Shown piece after piece: positions 36,039 through 44,371 of a stretch of 51,239 nt of DNA (position 1 is its first letter; each line of letters opens with the position of its first letter). The stretch is from a bacterium. GTDB lineage: Bacteria > B130-G9. The stretch covers positions 1 through 51,239 of the forward strand of contig JAGHCW010000232.1 in NCBI GenBank assembly GCA_021160245.1, given 5' to 3'. Below the pieces are notes generated by a model that searched no databases, had not been told where the DNA came from, and saw only the letters and a list, made by a program, of their open reading frames with translations. A program made the position numbers and the translations under genes.

Positions 36039-36590
36039 ATGTCGAGAATAGGCAAGATGCCAATCACCGTTCCGAGCGGAGTCGCAGTTACTCTGAAGCG
36101 GATGGATGATGGCCGTAAGCATATAGAAGTAAGCGGCTCGAAGGGGTCTTTGACGTTTGAGTTGGCGGACGGCGTTGACGCGACGGTCACGGATTCAGTT
36201 CTCGCCGTCGAGGTTGAGAATGATTCCAGAAGGGGCCGGGCGATTCATGGCTTGACGAGGGCTCTTTTGGCCAACATGGTTCACGGGGTGTCAACTGGTT
36301 TTGAGAAAACCCTTGAGATTCACGGTCTCGGCTACAAGGCGAAGCTTGATGGATCGAATCTGGTTCTTGCGCTTGGCTTTTGCCACCCTATTACATACCC
36401 GATTCCAGATGGTATTGAGCTGGAATTGGCGACAGATGTTTTGATCAGGGTCAAGGGCGTGGATAAGCAGAAGGTTGGCCAAGTGGCTGCAGACATTAGA
36501 GGTTTCAGGAAACCGGAGCCATATAAGGGCAAAGGGATTCGCTACAAAGGCGAGTATGTCAGGCGGAAGCAGGGCAAGACGGGCGTGTAG
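36039..36590 (+). CDS. rplF: 50S ribosomal protein L6
   Basis: L6 lies near the factor-binding site of the large subunit. The ATG at 36039 gives 183 residues beginning MSRIGKMPITVPSGV, the family N-terminus; the frame continues upstream to a GTG at 36006 but those codons lie inside rpsH and do not match. GGTGAT serves as ribosome binding site. The C-terminal RNA-binding part is conserved: GFCHPITYPIPDGIE and FRKPEPYKGKGIRYKGE. Confidence 0.95.
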   Translation: MSRIGKMPITVPSGVAVTLKRMDDGRKHIEVSGSKGSLTFELADGVDATVTDSVLAVEVENDSRRGRAIHGLTRALLANMVHGVSTGFEKTLEIHGLGYKAKLDGSNLVLALGFCHPITYPIPDGIELELATDVLIRVKGVDKQKVGQVAADIRGFRKPEPYKGKGIRYKGEYVRRKQGKTGV

Positions 36591-36614
36591 CGCTCGGATA
36601 TTGAGAGGTATGGA

Positions 36615-36989
36615 TTGAGGCGGAAAGTCAGAAATAAAAAAGTAGCGGGCCGGCTGAGGCGGCACCGGAGCGTCCGTAGGCGGATTTCCGGAGGGGCTGA
36701 TAATCCTCGGCTTTGCGTGTTCAGGAGTTTGAGGGAGATTTATGGTTCTCTCATCGACGACGAGACTGGGCAGACTCTGCTTACTGAGTCGACACTCAGT
36801 TTGCGCAAGAGTGGCCTCATAATGAAAGGCGATAAGAAAGATGTGTCGGCGATAGCGGGCGAGAGCTTGGGCAAGAAGGCCTTGGAGAAGGGCATCTCCT
36901 CCGTTGTTTTTGACCGCGCTGGTTACAAGTATCATGGCCGAGTGAAGGCGTTTAGTGACGGCGCAAGGAAGGCCGGGCTGAAGTTCTAG
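36615..36989 (+). CDS. rplR: 50S ribosomal protein L18
   Basis: L18 binds 5S rRNA with L5. 124 residues from a TTG start preceded by GAGAGGT. The basic N-terminus (RRKVRNKKVAGRLRRHRSVR) is followed by NPRLCVFRSLREIYGSLIDD and, at the end, FDRAGYKYHGRVKAFSDGAR. The next gene starts 96 bases later, the largest gap inside the spc block; I see no clear promoter in it. Confidence 0.94.
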   Translation: MRRKVRNKKVAGRLRRHRSVRRRISGGADNPRLCVFRSLREIYGSLIDDETGQTLLTESTLSLRKSGLIMKGDKKDVSAIAGESLGKKALEKGISSVVFDRAGYKYHGRVKAFSDGARKAGLKF

Positions 36990-37085
36990 TAGTTTGAGCT
37001 CTAAGTATATTGCTGCGGGTTGGCTTCAGGCGAGCTGAGTGTTGTTTAGGGAAGTGAAATAGAAGATTCAGATTCGGAGGATTAG

Positions 37086-37586
37086 TTGAGGTACGTCGAT
37101 CCGGCAGGGATTGATCTCGAGGAGAGAGTTGTTTACATAAACCGAGTTGCCAAGGTGGTCAAAGGCGGGCGTCGGTTTGGTTTCACGGCGACAGTTGTGG
37201 TCGGGAACAAAAAAGGCGTGGTCGGTATGGGTCACGGCAAGGCCCGGGAGGTACCGGATGCTATCAGGAAGGGCGCAGAGGAAGCGAGGCGCTCGTTAAT
37301 CACGTTTCCTCTTTCGAAAGCGACGATTCCTCACATGGTGGCGATGAAGTTTGGTGGCTCGAAGGTGCTTCTGAAGCCGGCTTCGCCGGGGACAGGTGTT
37401 ATCGCAGGAGGGCCGGTCCGGGCAGTTATGGAGATGTGTGGCATTCAAGATGTGCTAACGAAGTGCATCGGGAGTCGCAACCCGACCAATGTTGTAAAGG
37501 CAACGCTTGAGGGTCTAATGAGTCTGAGAAGTCCGGAGATGATTGCGTCCGAGCGTGGTGTGCCGGTCGAGAAGATACTTGAGTAA
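37086..37586 (+). CDS. rpsE: 30S ribosomal protein S5
   Basis: S5 acts in decoding accuracy and mRNA unwinding. 166 residues from a TTG with CGGAGGATTAG directly upstream. Signatures are [20 protein letters not shown] then [20 protein letters not shown], and [20 protein letters not shown] and [16 protein letters not shown]. The segment around VVKGGRRF, where spectinomycin-resistance changes occur in other species, looks wild-type. Confidence 0.95.
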   Translation: MRYVDPAGIDLEERVVYINRVAKVVKGGRRFGFTATVVVGNKKGVVGMGHGKAREVPDAIRKGAEEARRSLITFPLSKATIPHMVAMKFGGSKVLLKPASPGTGVIAGGPVRAVMEMCGIQDVLTKCIGSRNPTNVVKATLEGLMSLRSPEMIASERGVPVEKILE

Positions 37587-37616
37587 TAGCTGATCCCCCC
37601 TTGGAGTGTTGATATT

Positions 37617-37820
37617 ATGGCAGAGAAGTTGAAGGCGACGTTGATACGGAGTCCGATAGGGAAGCATAGGACCCATAAGGAGACCGTGGTTAGGCTGGGT
37701 TTCAAGCGGTTGCATCATACGATTGTGAAGGAAAACCGACCAGAGATTCTTGGTATGCTCAATAAGATACGTTATATGGTAAAGGTGGAGTTGGTGCCTG
37801 AGGAGGCGGAAGATGCTTAA
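37617..37820 (+). CDS. rpmD: 50S ribosomal protein L30
   Basis: A 67-residue L30, a small large-subunit protein. The body [20 protein letters not shown] and [20 protein letters not shown], then [14 protein letters not shown], is standard. The C-terminal EEAEDA is short and acidic. It overlaps rplO by 8 bases. Confidence 0.93.
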   Translation: MAEKLKATLIRSPIGKHRTHKETVVRLGFKRLHHTIVKENRPEILGMLNKIRYMVKVELVPEEAEDA

Positions 37821-38256
37821 GTTGCATGATTTGAAGCCACCACCGGGGGCACGGCACAAGAAGAAGCGTCTGGGTAGAGGCCCGGGGTCAGGAACGGGCG
37901 GTACTTCCGGTAAGGGCCACAAGGGACAGAAGTGTAGGTCTGGTGGAAATACAAGGCGTGGTTTTGAGGGCGGACAGATGCCGCTCATCAGAAGAGTGCC
38001 CAAGCGAGGCTTCAACAATCCCACGAGGATCGAGTACACAATTCTTAACGTCGAGGGCCTCAACCGATTTTCTTCTGGAGCGGTGGTTTCGCCGGACTTG
38101 CTGAAGGAAATGGGCGTTTACAAACGGAAGACGGATGGTCTGAAGATACTGGGCGACGGGGAGCTCAATGTCTCGTTGACGGTGCGAGCAAACAAATTCA
38201 CAAAGAGCGCTGTTCAGAAGATTGAGGCAGCTAACGGCAAGGCAGAGGTTATATAG
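37813..38256 (+). CDS. rplO: 50S ribosomal protein L15
   Basis: A late large-subunit assembly protein. 147 residues starting [19 protein letters not shown], followed by the Gly/Lys-rich extension [20 protein letters not shown] and [13 protein letters not shown]. The C-terminal domain contains [20 protein letters not shown]. It overlaps rpmD by 8 bases and ends two bases before secY, the usual neighbour. Confidence 0.95.
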   Translation: MLKLHDLKPPPGARHKKKRLGRGPGSGTGGTSGKGHKGQKCRSGGNTRRGFEGGQMPLIRRVPKRGFNNPTRIEYTILNVEGLNRFSSGAVVSPDLLKEMGVYKRKTDGLKILGDGELNVSLTVRANKFTKSAVQKIEAANGKAEVI

Positions 38257-38258
38257 AC

Positions 38259-39638
38259 TTGCTAGAGAAGATACAAAATATGTTCAAGATTCCGGAGCTT
38301 CGGCACCGGATTCTTTTCACACTGGGGATACTTGCAGTTTATCGTCTGGGATGCCATCTCCCAACGCCGGGGATCAACTCATCTGCGCTCATGCAGTTCT
38401 TTGAGGCGCAGAAGGGGACGATCTTGGGGATGGTTGACATGTTCTCCGGCGGCGCGCTCAAGAAGTTGACGTTGTTTGCGTTGGGGATCATGCCTTACAT
38501 CAGCGCGTCGATTATCTTGCAACTATTGATAGTCGTGGTTCCTTCACTTGAGAAGCTCTCGAAGGAGGGCGAGGCAGGTAAAAAGAAGATCACCATGTAT
38601 ACGCGTTATGGGACGGCGATTTTGAGCATGGTTCAGGGCTTTGGCATCGGAATGTGGATGGAGAAGTTGACGAGTCCTTCTGGCGTTCCGATCGTTATTC
38701 ATCCGGGGATTGGGTTCAAGCTGCTTGTAATGATAACGTTGACGGCGGGGACGGCCTTCATAATGTGGCTTGGAGAGCAGATATCCGAGCGAGGAATAGG
38801 CAACGGGATATCCCTGATAATTTTCGCTGGGATCATTGTACGGCTGCCTGAGGCGATTGTGAAGACTGTTCAACAGGTGTTGCAGGGCGAGTTGAAGATA
38901 TTCATAGCGATTCCGTTGGTTGTTGCGATCGTTTTCGTTGTGGCTTTGGTGGTTATCTTGCAGCAGGCGCAGCGGAGGTTGCCAATTCAGCACGCAAAGA
39001 GGGTAGTTGGCAGGAAGATCTATGGTGGTCACACAACTTATCTTCCACTGCGGGTGAACACAGCCGGGGTCATCCCGGTTATTTTCGCCTCGTCGATCAT
39101 CATGTTCCCAGCAACAGCTGTGGGCATTTTTGGGGCGAGTTTCTTGCAGCCTATAGTTTCGCAGCTCTCGCCGGGTCGATTGCTATACACAGTGCTGTTT
39201 GTCGGGGCGGTGATATTTTTCTGCTATTTCTATACATCGATAGTCTTTAATCCGACGGATGTTGCGGACAATCTTCGCAAAGCTGGAGCGAATATTCCGG
39301 GCAAGCGCGCGGGGAAGGCGACGGCCGAGTATATTGACCAGGTCTTGTCGCGGTTGACCCTTGGAGGAGCGGTATTTCTTGCGGGAGTCTCAGTTCTTCC
39401 GGCTATCTTGGTCTATGGTCTTCCAATCGCAGATATACCATTTATCGGGCAACAGATAGCCGATTTGTTCCCGTATCACATCACCCACGGTCTAAGCGTG
39501 CCGTTCTGGTTTGGAGGAACGGCGCTCTTGATTGTCGTGGGCGTGGCGCTGGACACGGTCCAGCAAATCGAGGCGCAGATGATGATGCGTCACTATGATG
39601 GTTTCATGAAAAAGGGCAAGTTGAGGGGGCGACGCTAG
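38259..39638 (+). CDS. secY: Preprotein translocase subunit SecY
   Basis: The ten-helix channel of the Sec translocon in the inner membrane; the large exported proteins encoded at 2419-11228 would need it. 459 residues from a TTG. Signatures are RHRILFTLGILAVYRLG, the plug region around FSGGALKKLTLFALGIMPYI, and GNGISLIIFAGII, with the cytoplasmic loop FCYFYTSIVFNPTDVADNLR and GANIPGKRAGKATAEYI. Partner secE is at 13445; secG is not in view. It is immediately followed by adk (2 bases). Confidence 0.96.
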   Translation: MLEKIQNMFKIPELRHRILFTLGILAVYRLGCHLPTPGINSSALMQFFEAQKGTILGMVDMFSGGALKKLTLFALGIMPYISASIILQLLIVVVPSLEKLSKEGEAGKKKITMYTRYGTAILSMVQGFGIGMWMEKLTSPSGVPIVIHPGIGFKLLVMITLTAGTAFIMWLGEQISERGIGNGISLIIFAGIIVRLPEAIVKTVQQVLQGELKIFIAIPLVVAIVFVVALVVILQQAQRRLPIQHAKRVVGRKIYGGHTTYLPLRVNTAGVIPVIFASSIIMFPATAVGIFGASFLQPIVSQLSPGRLLYTVLFVGAVIFFCYFYTSIVFNPTDVADNLRKAGANIPGKRAGKATAEYIDQVLSRLTLGGAVFLAGVSVLPAILVYGLPIADIPFIGQQIADLFPYHITHGLSVPFWFGGTALLIVVGVALDTVQQIEAQMMMRHYDGFMKKGKLRGRR

Positions 39639-39640
39639 AG

Positions 39641-40306
39641 ATGGTTTGCCGATTGGTTTTCATGGGTCCTCCGGGGGCCGGTAAGGGAACTCAGGCGAAG
39701 TTGCTTGCTGAGCGTAAGGGTATCGCACACCTTTCTACAGGAGAGCTACTTCGTGGCGCTATCAAGAGTCGTAGCGAGATTGGTCAGAGAGCGAAGGATG
39801 CTGTTGAGCAGGGATTACTTGTCCCAGATGAGGTTCTATACGGTATCGTTGAGGAGCAGCTGAGAGCTCTGGGCTTGGATAAGGGATTCATATTGGACGG
39901 CTTCCCGAGGAATGTAAGCCAGGCGGAGTTCTTGGATGGACTTCTGACGAGGATGGGTGTTACACTTGACGGCGCGGTTGCGATGAGAATCCCGAGCGCT
40001 CTTCTGATGGAGCGTCTTTCGGGTCGTCGTGTCTGCGAGGTATGTTCGAAGGAGTATCATACAGAGTTTTCACCTTCTGCGAGGGCAGGTGTGTGCGATG
40101 CTTGTGGGGGTAGGTTGTATCAGCGTGAGGATGATTCCCCAGAGAGTATAGCAAAGCGCCTCGAGGTTTATGAAAGTGAGACGATGCCGATATTGGACTT
40201 TTATGAGGCAAAGAAATTGCTACGTGATGTGGTCGCTGACGGAGGAATAGAGGAGGTCCGAGAGAGGATTGAGGCCGTAGTCTGCAGAATTAAGGATGAC
40301 GACTAG
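39641..40306 (+). CDS. adk: Adenylate kinase, zinc-containing LID form
   Basis: Catalyses ATP + AMP to 2 ADP in the cytoplasm. 221 residues. The P-loop is GPPGAGKGT (9-17), the AMP-binding part includes STGELLRGAI, and GFILDGFPRNVSQAEFLD follows. The LID domain has CEVC and CDAC, the Cys4 zinc form also known from Gram-positive bacteria. In most spc operons map stands between adk and infA; here infA follows directly after 3 bases. Confidence 0.96.
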   Translation: MVCRLVFMGPPGAGKGTQAKLLAERKGIAHLSTGELLRGAIKSRSEIGQRAKDAVEQGLLVPDEVLYGIVEEQLRALGLDKGFILDGFPRNVSQAEFLDGLLTRMGVTLDGAVAMRIPSALLMERLSGRRVCEVCSKEYHTEFSPSARAGVCDACGGRLYQREDDSPESIAKRLEVYESETMPILDFYEAKKLLRDVVADGGIEEVRERIEAVVCRIKDDD

Positions 40307-40309
40307 AGT

Positions 40310-40528
40310 ATGCCGAAAGGGGAAGGTATTCATGTAGAGGGTGTTGTGGCCAAGGTGTTGCCGAATACGGTATTCACTGTCGAATTGCCGGATGGGCGGC
40401 GGGTTACAGCCCACATATCGGGTAAGATGCGAAAGCACAACATTAGGATACTTCCTGGTGATAAAGTAACGGTAGAGCTGAGCCCTTACGATCTGAGTAA
40501 AGGCCGGATTACGTATCGTCTCAAGTGA
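40310..40528 (+). CDS. infA: Translation initiation factor IF-1
   Basis: A 72-residue OB-fold protein that occupies the A site during initiation, the same length as in E. coli. Sequence marks are [20 protein letters not shown] and [20 protein letters not shown], then [12 protein letters not shown] at the end. It follows adk by 3 bases. Confidence 0.96.
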   Translation: MPKGEGIHVEGVVAKVLPNTVFTVELPDGRRVTAHISGKMRKHNIRILPGDKVTVELSPYDLSKGRITYRLK

Positions 40529-40568
40529 TTTGTATTTTTGCACATATTATGATGATAGGTAGTGTAGT

Positions 40569-40682
40569 ATGAAGGTTCGACCTTCTGTTAAGAAGATGTG
40601 TAACCGCTGCAAGGTTATCAGGCGTCACGGGATTGTCCGAGTGATATGCCGTAATCCGAAACATAAGCAACGTCAAGGATAG
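40569..40682 (+). CDS. rpmJ: 50S ribosomal protein L36
   Basis: A 37-residue protein translated by eye: [20 protein letters not shown], then [17 protein letters not shown]. The Cys-x2-Cys, Cys, His arrangement of the zinc-binding form is complete. It is the standard neighbour of infA and rpsM. No strong ribosome binding site is evident (TAGGTAGTG upstream). Confidence 0.94.
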   Translation: MKVRPSVKKMCNRCKVIRRHGIVRVICRNPKHKQRQG

Positions 40683-40695
40683 CGGGGAGCGGGTA

Positions 40696-41076
40696 TTGGC
40701 AAGAATAGCTGGTGTTGACCTTCCGAAAGACAAGAGGATTGAGGTTGGTCTGACCTACATATTTGGTATTGGTGGCACGACCGCTAAGCGGGTCCTGGAA
40801 CGTGCTGAGGTCGATGGAGATGTTCGTGTTAAGGACTTGACAGATGAGCAGACCAATAGTCTGCGAAAGCTGATAGAGCAAGACCTCAAGGTCGAGGGGG
40901 ATCTGCGTCAAGAGATAGCAATGAATATCAAGCGCCTCAAGGACATTGGTTCTTATCGGGGGATGAGGCATCGGCGTCATCTTCCATTGAGGGGCCAGAG
41001 AACAAAGACGAATTCGAGAACGCTTAAGGGGTCTAAGCCCGGCATAGGGATCAAGAAGAAGCCTAAGAAGAGCTAG
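40696..41076 (+). CDS. rpsM: 30S ribosomal protein S13
   Basis: S13 bridges the small-subunit head to the large subunit. 126 residues from TTG with GCGGGGAGCGGG upstream. Family parts are [20 protein letters not shown] and [14 protein letters not shown], then [20 protein letters not shown] and NSRTLKG at the basic tail. It opens the alpha part of the cluster. Confidence 0.95.
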   Translation: MARIAGVDLPKDKRIEVGLTYIFGIGGTTAKRVLERAEVDGDVRVKDLTDEQTNSLRKLIEQDLKVEGDLRQEIAMNIKRLKDIGSYRGMRHRRHLPLRGQRTKTNSRTLKGSKPGIGIKKKPKKS

Positions 41077-41163
41077 ACGTCAATCCGCGCTTTTGGCATG
41101 CGGAGGGAAGTTGGTTTTATCTAGGCTATTGTTTTCGCGAGAGTTGTGACAGGATGGGAGAGA

Positions 41164-41568
41164 ATGGCAAAGGGCGCTAAACGGAAGGGCCGAAAAGTAA
41201 CGAGGCGCCGCGAGAAGCGTATCGTTCCAGAGGGCGTGGTCCACATTCAATCGACTTTTAACAATACTATCATTACGGTCAGCGACAGGTATGGCAACGT
41301 GATAGCATGGTCCAGCGCGGGCAAGATGGGTTTCAAGGGTTCTCGTAAGGGGACACCTTTCGCAGCCCAGGTTGCAGCGCGTGCAGCTGCAGTAACTGCG
41401 ATTGGTATGGGTATGCGAAAGGCTTACCTTTACGTGAAGGGGCCGGGCTCCGGTCGGGACACTGCTATGAAAGCTTTGCAGGCGGAGGGGATTGAGGTCA
41501 CTCTCATGCGAGATGTGACGCCAATTCCGCACAATGGTTGCAGACCTCCGAAACGTCGTAGAGTATAA
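41164..41568 (+). CDS. rpsK: 30S ribosomal protein S11
   Basis: S11 forms part of the mRNA exit channel at the platform. The ATG at 41164 gives 134 residues; an in-frame ATG at 41146 would add MTGWER, which is not S11-like and coincides with the GGGAGAG ribosome binding site. Signatures are [20 protein letters not shown] and [20 protein letters not shown], then [14 protein letters not shown] and the C-terminal [12 protein letters not shown]. Confidence 0.95.
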   Translation: MAKGAKRKGRKVTRRREKRIVPEGVVHIQSTFNNTIITVSDRYGNVIAWSSAGKMGFKGSRKGTPFAAQVAARAAAVTAIGMGMRKAYLYVKGPGSGRDTAMKALQAEGIEVTLMRDVTPIPHNGCRPPKRRRV

Positions 41569-41601
41569 TTTTTATGTTTCCCAGGCGACAGGGAGGGCAG
41601 T

Positions 41602-42243
41602 TTGGGTAGATACATAGGCGGAGTCTGCAAGTTATGCAGGCGAGAGGGCGAGAAGCTATACTTAAAAGGGGAGCGTTGCGTATCAGGCAAATGCTCTCTT
41701 AATAAGCGTAGATATGGACCTGGCGATCACGGGCGTAGGCGAAAGAAAGATACGGACTATCGTATTCGCCTTCGGGAGAAGCAGAAGGTTCGTTTTTACT
41801 ACGGCCTGATGGAGAGTCAGTTCAAGAATTGCTTTCGCGCCGCGTCTAGGATGCGTGGTGTTACCGGCGAGAACTTGCTTCAGCTCTTGGAGCTCAGGCT
41901 TGACAACATAGTCTATCGATCAGGATTTGGGGTCTCGCGCGCACAAGCCAGACAGTTGGTTAGCCACCGTCATTTTCAGGTGGATGGCCGGCCGGTTAAT
42001 ATACCATCCCAGAGGCTTAGACTTAATCAGGTTGTTTCTGTTCGGGAAAAAAGCAGAGCGAACCAGGCAAGTCCAATCTATGGGGCAATCGAGTCGAGGG
42101 GCTCACGAGGGAAGCTTCCTCCGCGTTGGCTTGAGGTTAATGACGAGCAGCTTACGATTCTGGTCACGGAGATGCCTAAACGAGAGGATATCGTGGACAT
42201 ACCGATCAATGAGCAGTTGATCGTGGAGCTTTATTCCAAGTAG
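41602..42243 (+). CDS. rpsD: 30S ribosomal protein S4, zinc-type N-terminus
   Basis: S4 starts small-subunit assembly and represses the alpha operon in E. coli. 213 residues from TTG with GGGAGGGCAG upstream. The N-terminal part has Cys-x2-Cys (CKLC) and a further CVSGKC, a zinc-knuckle arrangement as in cysteine-containing S4 proteins. The S4 RNA-binding domain has RLDNIVYRSGFGVSRAQARQ and LVSHRHFQVDGRPVNIPSQ. The 82-base gap to rpoA contains a small CATAC/GTATG inverted repeat. Confidence 0.95.
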   Translation: MGRYIGGVCKLCRREGEKLYLKGERCVSGKCSLNKRRYGPGDHGRRRKKDTDYRIRLREKQKVRFYYGLMESQFKNCFRAASRMRGVTGENLLQLLELRLDNIVYRSGFGVSRAQARQLVSHRHFQVDGRPVNIPSQRLRLNQVVSVREKSRANQASPIYGAIESRGSRGKLPPRWLEVNDEQLTILVTEMPKREDIVDIPINEQLIVELYSK

Positions 42244-42325
42244 AAGCACCATAGATATCCATTAGGCATACGCAACTGTATGATTTCTATTAGCAGTTGT
42301 CGATAACTGGAGGGCCACAGAAGGA

Positions 42326-43627
42326 ATGCACTGGAAAGGATTAAGCAAGCCCCAGGGCTTTGTGACGGATGAAGTTACCCAATTTTACGGTAAGTTCAGG
42401 GCAGAGCCATTTGAGCGGGGGTTTGGCAATACTATTGGCAACTCGTTGCGAAGGGTTCTTCTGTCCTCACTACGAGGTTGGGCCGTTAGTGCTTTGAAGA
42501 TAGAGGGTGTTCAGCATCAGTTTTCCTCAATACCGGGCGTAGTAGAGGATGCAACTGAGGTCATCCTTAACCTGAAGCAGTTGAGAGTTAAGCTCTATTC
42601 TGGTAAGAATGGAGAGACGGATTCTTCATTGATGCCTGACCTTTCAGTTTATCCGCCAAAGATTGTCTATCTGAGCGTCAAATCGGAGAGGGGTTGCAGG
42701 GATGTTCTTACATCAGATATAAAGCCTGACCCTGATATTGAGATACTCACGCCAGATATTCACGTGGCGACCCTGGATGAAAGCGGGGAGCTAAACATCC
42801 AGATAAGGATTGATTATGGTCGAGGTTACGTTCCGGCCGAGCAGCATGTATTTGATGATCTGCCGGAGGGCTGGATTGCCGTGGATTCGATTTACTCGCC
42901 TGTTCAGAAGGTGAGTTTTCGGGTGGAGAATGTGCTTCATCTCGAGCGGGCAGACTACGATAGGCTGCTCATGGAGATTTGGACGGATGGTAGTATAGAG
43001 CCACTGGAGGCTTCCGCTCACGCCTCAAAGATATTGAAGGATATCTTTCAGAGCTTCATAACCTTTGATGAGCCTGAGGATGAAGAGGAGGAAGAGGAGG
43101 AGGAGAAGAAGCCCGAGGTTAACCCGAACCTCTTCAAGAGTATCGAGGAGCTCGATCTGGGTTCGCGACCAATGAACTGTCTGCGTACAGCCCGCATGGC
43201 GAACGTAGCGCAGCTGGTCAGCAAGACAGATCAGGAGCTGCTCAAGCTTGAGAACTTTGGCAAGGAATCGCTCAGGGAAGTGAAGAAGGTTCTAGCGGAG
43301 TTGGACCTCGATCTTGGTCAGGACCTATCCGAGATAGAGAATATAGAGAGCTATATCCATCCGGACGGTGATGCGAAGGATGAGAGTCCTAAGGCTGCCG
43401 AGGAGGTCCCGAGCGAAGCTGGCCCCGAGGACAGGCCGAGTGAGCCAGACGTCGAGGTTGAGGCTGTCGGGGCGAAAGAGGAGAAGAAGGCAAAACCAAA
43501 GAAGAGGAAGACAGAGAAGAAGAAGGAGCCATCAACTCCACCTAAGAAGGCGAAAGCCAAGACGCCCCGGAAGAAACCCGGCGCTCCGGAACAGGACAAG
43601 GAAATAGAAGAAGAGAGAGAGGAATAG
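42326..43627 (+). CDS. rpoA: DNA-directed RNA polymerase subunit alpha with a long charged C-terminal tail
   Basis: Alpha dimerises to seed polymerase assembly and its C-terminal domain touches promoter DNA and activators. 433 residues versus 329 in E. coli. The N-terminal domain has EPFERGFGNTIGNSLRRVLL and SSIPGVVEDATEVILNLK. A Glu-rich linker (run of eight Glu near residues 253-262) leads to the C-terminal domain with SIEELDLGSRPMNCLRTA and ENFGKESLREVKKVLAEL. After residue 349 about 84 residues follow, first acidic/Pro-rich, then Lys-rich (KPKKRKTEKKKEPSTPPKKA), then Glu-rich. This tail has no fold I recognise. AGAAGGA precedes the ATG. Confidence 0.96.
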   Translation: MHWKGLSKPQGFVTDEVTQFYGKFRAEPFERGFGNTIGNSLRRVLLSSLRGWAVSALKIEGVQHQFSSIPGVVEDATEVILNLKQLRVKLYSGKNGETDSSLMPDLSVYPPKIVYLSVKSERGCRDVLTSDIKPDPDIEILTPDIHVATLDESGELNIQIRIDYGRGYVPAEQHVFDDLPEGWIAVDSIYSPVQKVSFRVENVLHLERADYDRLLMEIWTDGSIEPLEASAHASKILKDIFQSFITFDEPEDEEEEEEEEKKPEVNPNLFKSIEELDLGSRPMNCLRTARMANVAQLVSKTDQELLKLENFGKESLREVKKVLAELDLDLGQDLSEIENIESYIHPDGDAKDESPKAAEEVPSEAGPEDRPSEPDVEVEAVGAKEEKKAKPKKRKTEKKKEPSTPPKKAKAKTPRKKPGAPEQDKEIEEEREE

Positions 43628-43630
43628 GCG

Positions 43631-44029
43631 ATGGGACATCGGGTGTCAGGGAGGCGACTTGGGAGAACCGCGTCGCACAGGAAGGCGCTTTTCCGCAATC
43701 TTGCGACAGAGCTTCTAAGGCACGAGCGAATATGCACGACGCTGGCCAAGGCGAAGGAAATGCGCAGTCTTTCTGAGAAGCTAATAACACTTGGCAAGAA
43801 GAACACGCTTCATTCAAAGCGACTAGCGGCTAAGGTCATAGCTGATAAGGCGGTTCATAAGAGGCTTTTTACCGAGATCGGGCCCAGATTCACAGAAAGG
43901 GCGGGCGGCTATACCCGCATTTACAGGCTTGGCCAACGAAAGGGCGATGGCGCCTGGATGGCGCTGATAGAACTGGTGGATCGAGCTCCCGAACCGAAGG
44001 GCAAGAAGGGCAAAGAGAAGAGCAAGTAA
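43631..44029 (+). CDS. rplQ: 50S ribosomal protein L17
   Basis: The last gene of the ribosomal block. 132 residues: MGHRVSGRRLGRTASHRKAL and LFRNLATELLRHERICTTLA, then AKEMRSLSEKLITLGKKNTL and GYTRIYRLGQRKGDGAWMAL. A basic tail (KGKKGKEKSK) ends the protein. It follows rpoA by 3 bases, as usual. Confidence 0.95.
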   Translation: MGHRVSGRRLGRTASHRKALFRNLATELLRHERICTTLAKAKEMRSLSEKLITLGKKNTLHSKRLAAKVIADKAVHKRLFTEIGPRFTERAGGYTRIYRLGQRKGDGAWMALIELVDRAPEPKGKKGKEKSK

Positions 44030-44371
44030 GGCTCACAAAAGCAGTAGCCGGCACACTTCATGATACTTCCGAAGACATGATTCCCGGCTGACGCGCGGCC
44101 TATCTCACACCAGGTCGCGCAAGAACAAGAGGCGCAGGATAGTCATACAAGCCCGTTGCTGGGCATCTCCCCGCAACTGAAAGCACGCCTCATGCAAGCA
44201 GCCCAAGAACACCCCCTGCATGGTCAATTTCATTTCTGGGAGTTTGCCAATATCGCTTGCATTCATGGGCCTCAACGGGGATTATTCCACAGAAGCCGTC
44301 ATGGCCACAAGCGCCAGAAGGCTGCGTCGCCGATTGACAGGCGGCTGGATACGATTATGCGGAGGTGATAT
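44030..44371 (+). other. Gene-free stretch after the ribosomal block
   Basis: 342 bases without a convincing gene. A possible 70-codon frame from a TTG at 44156 has no ribosome binding site and no recognisable family. The left part holds an imperfect hairpin (44046-44089) likely marking the end of the ribosomal transcript. The right end holds GGAGGTGATAT, the ribosome binding site of the next gene. No clear promoter was found for the sugar genes. Confidence 0.6.
44046..44089 (+). terminator. Possible end-of-operon hairpin after rplQ
   Basis: Nested inverted repeats: AGCCGG (44046-44051) with CCGGCT (44084-44089) enclosing TCATG (44058-44062) with CATGA (44076-44080). No T-run follows, so it is not a textbook intrinsic terminator. 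It lies 17 bases after the rplQ stop. Confidence 0.35.

Noticed and set aside
44334-44361. TTGACA with TATGCG as a promoter for the sugar gene cluster.
   Set aside because: The -10 box is poor and transcription would begin after the ribosome binding site, almost at the start codon.
44156-44368. A 70-codon frame between rplQ and the sugar genes.
   Set aside because: It has a TTG start without a ribosome binding site, no family resemblance, and its end overlaps the ribosome binding site of the next gene.
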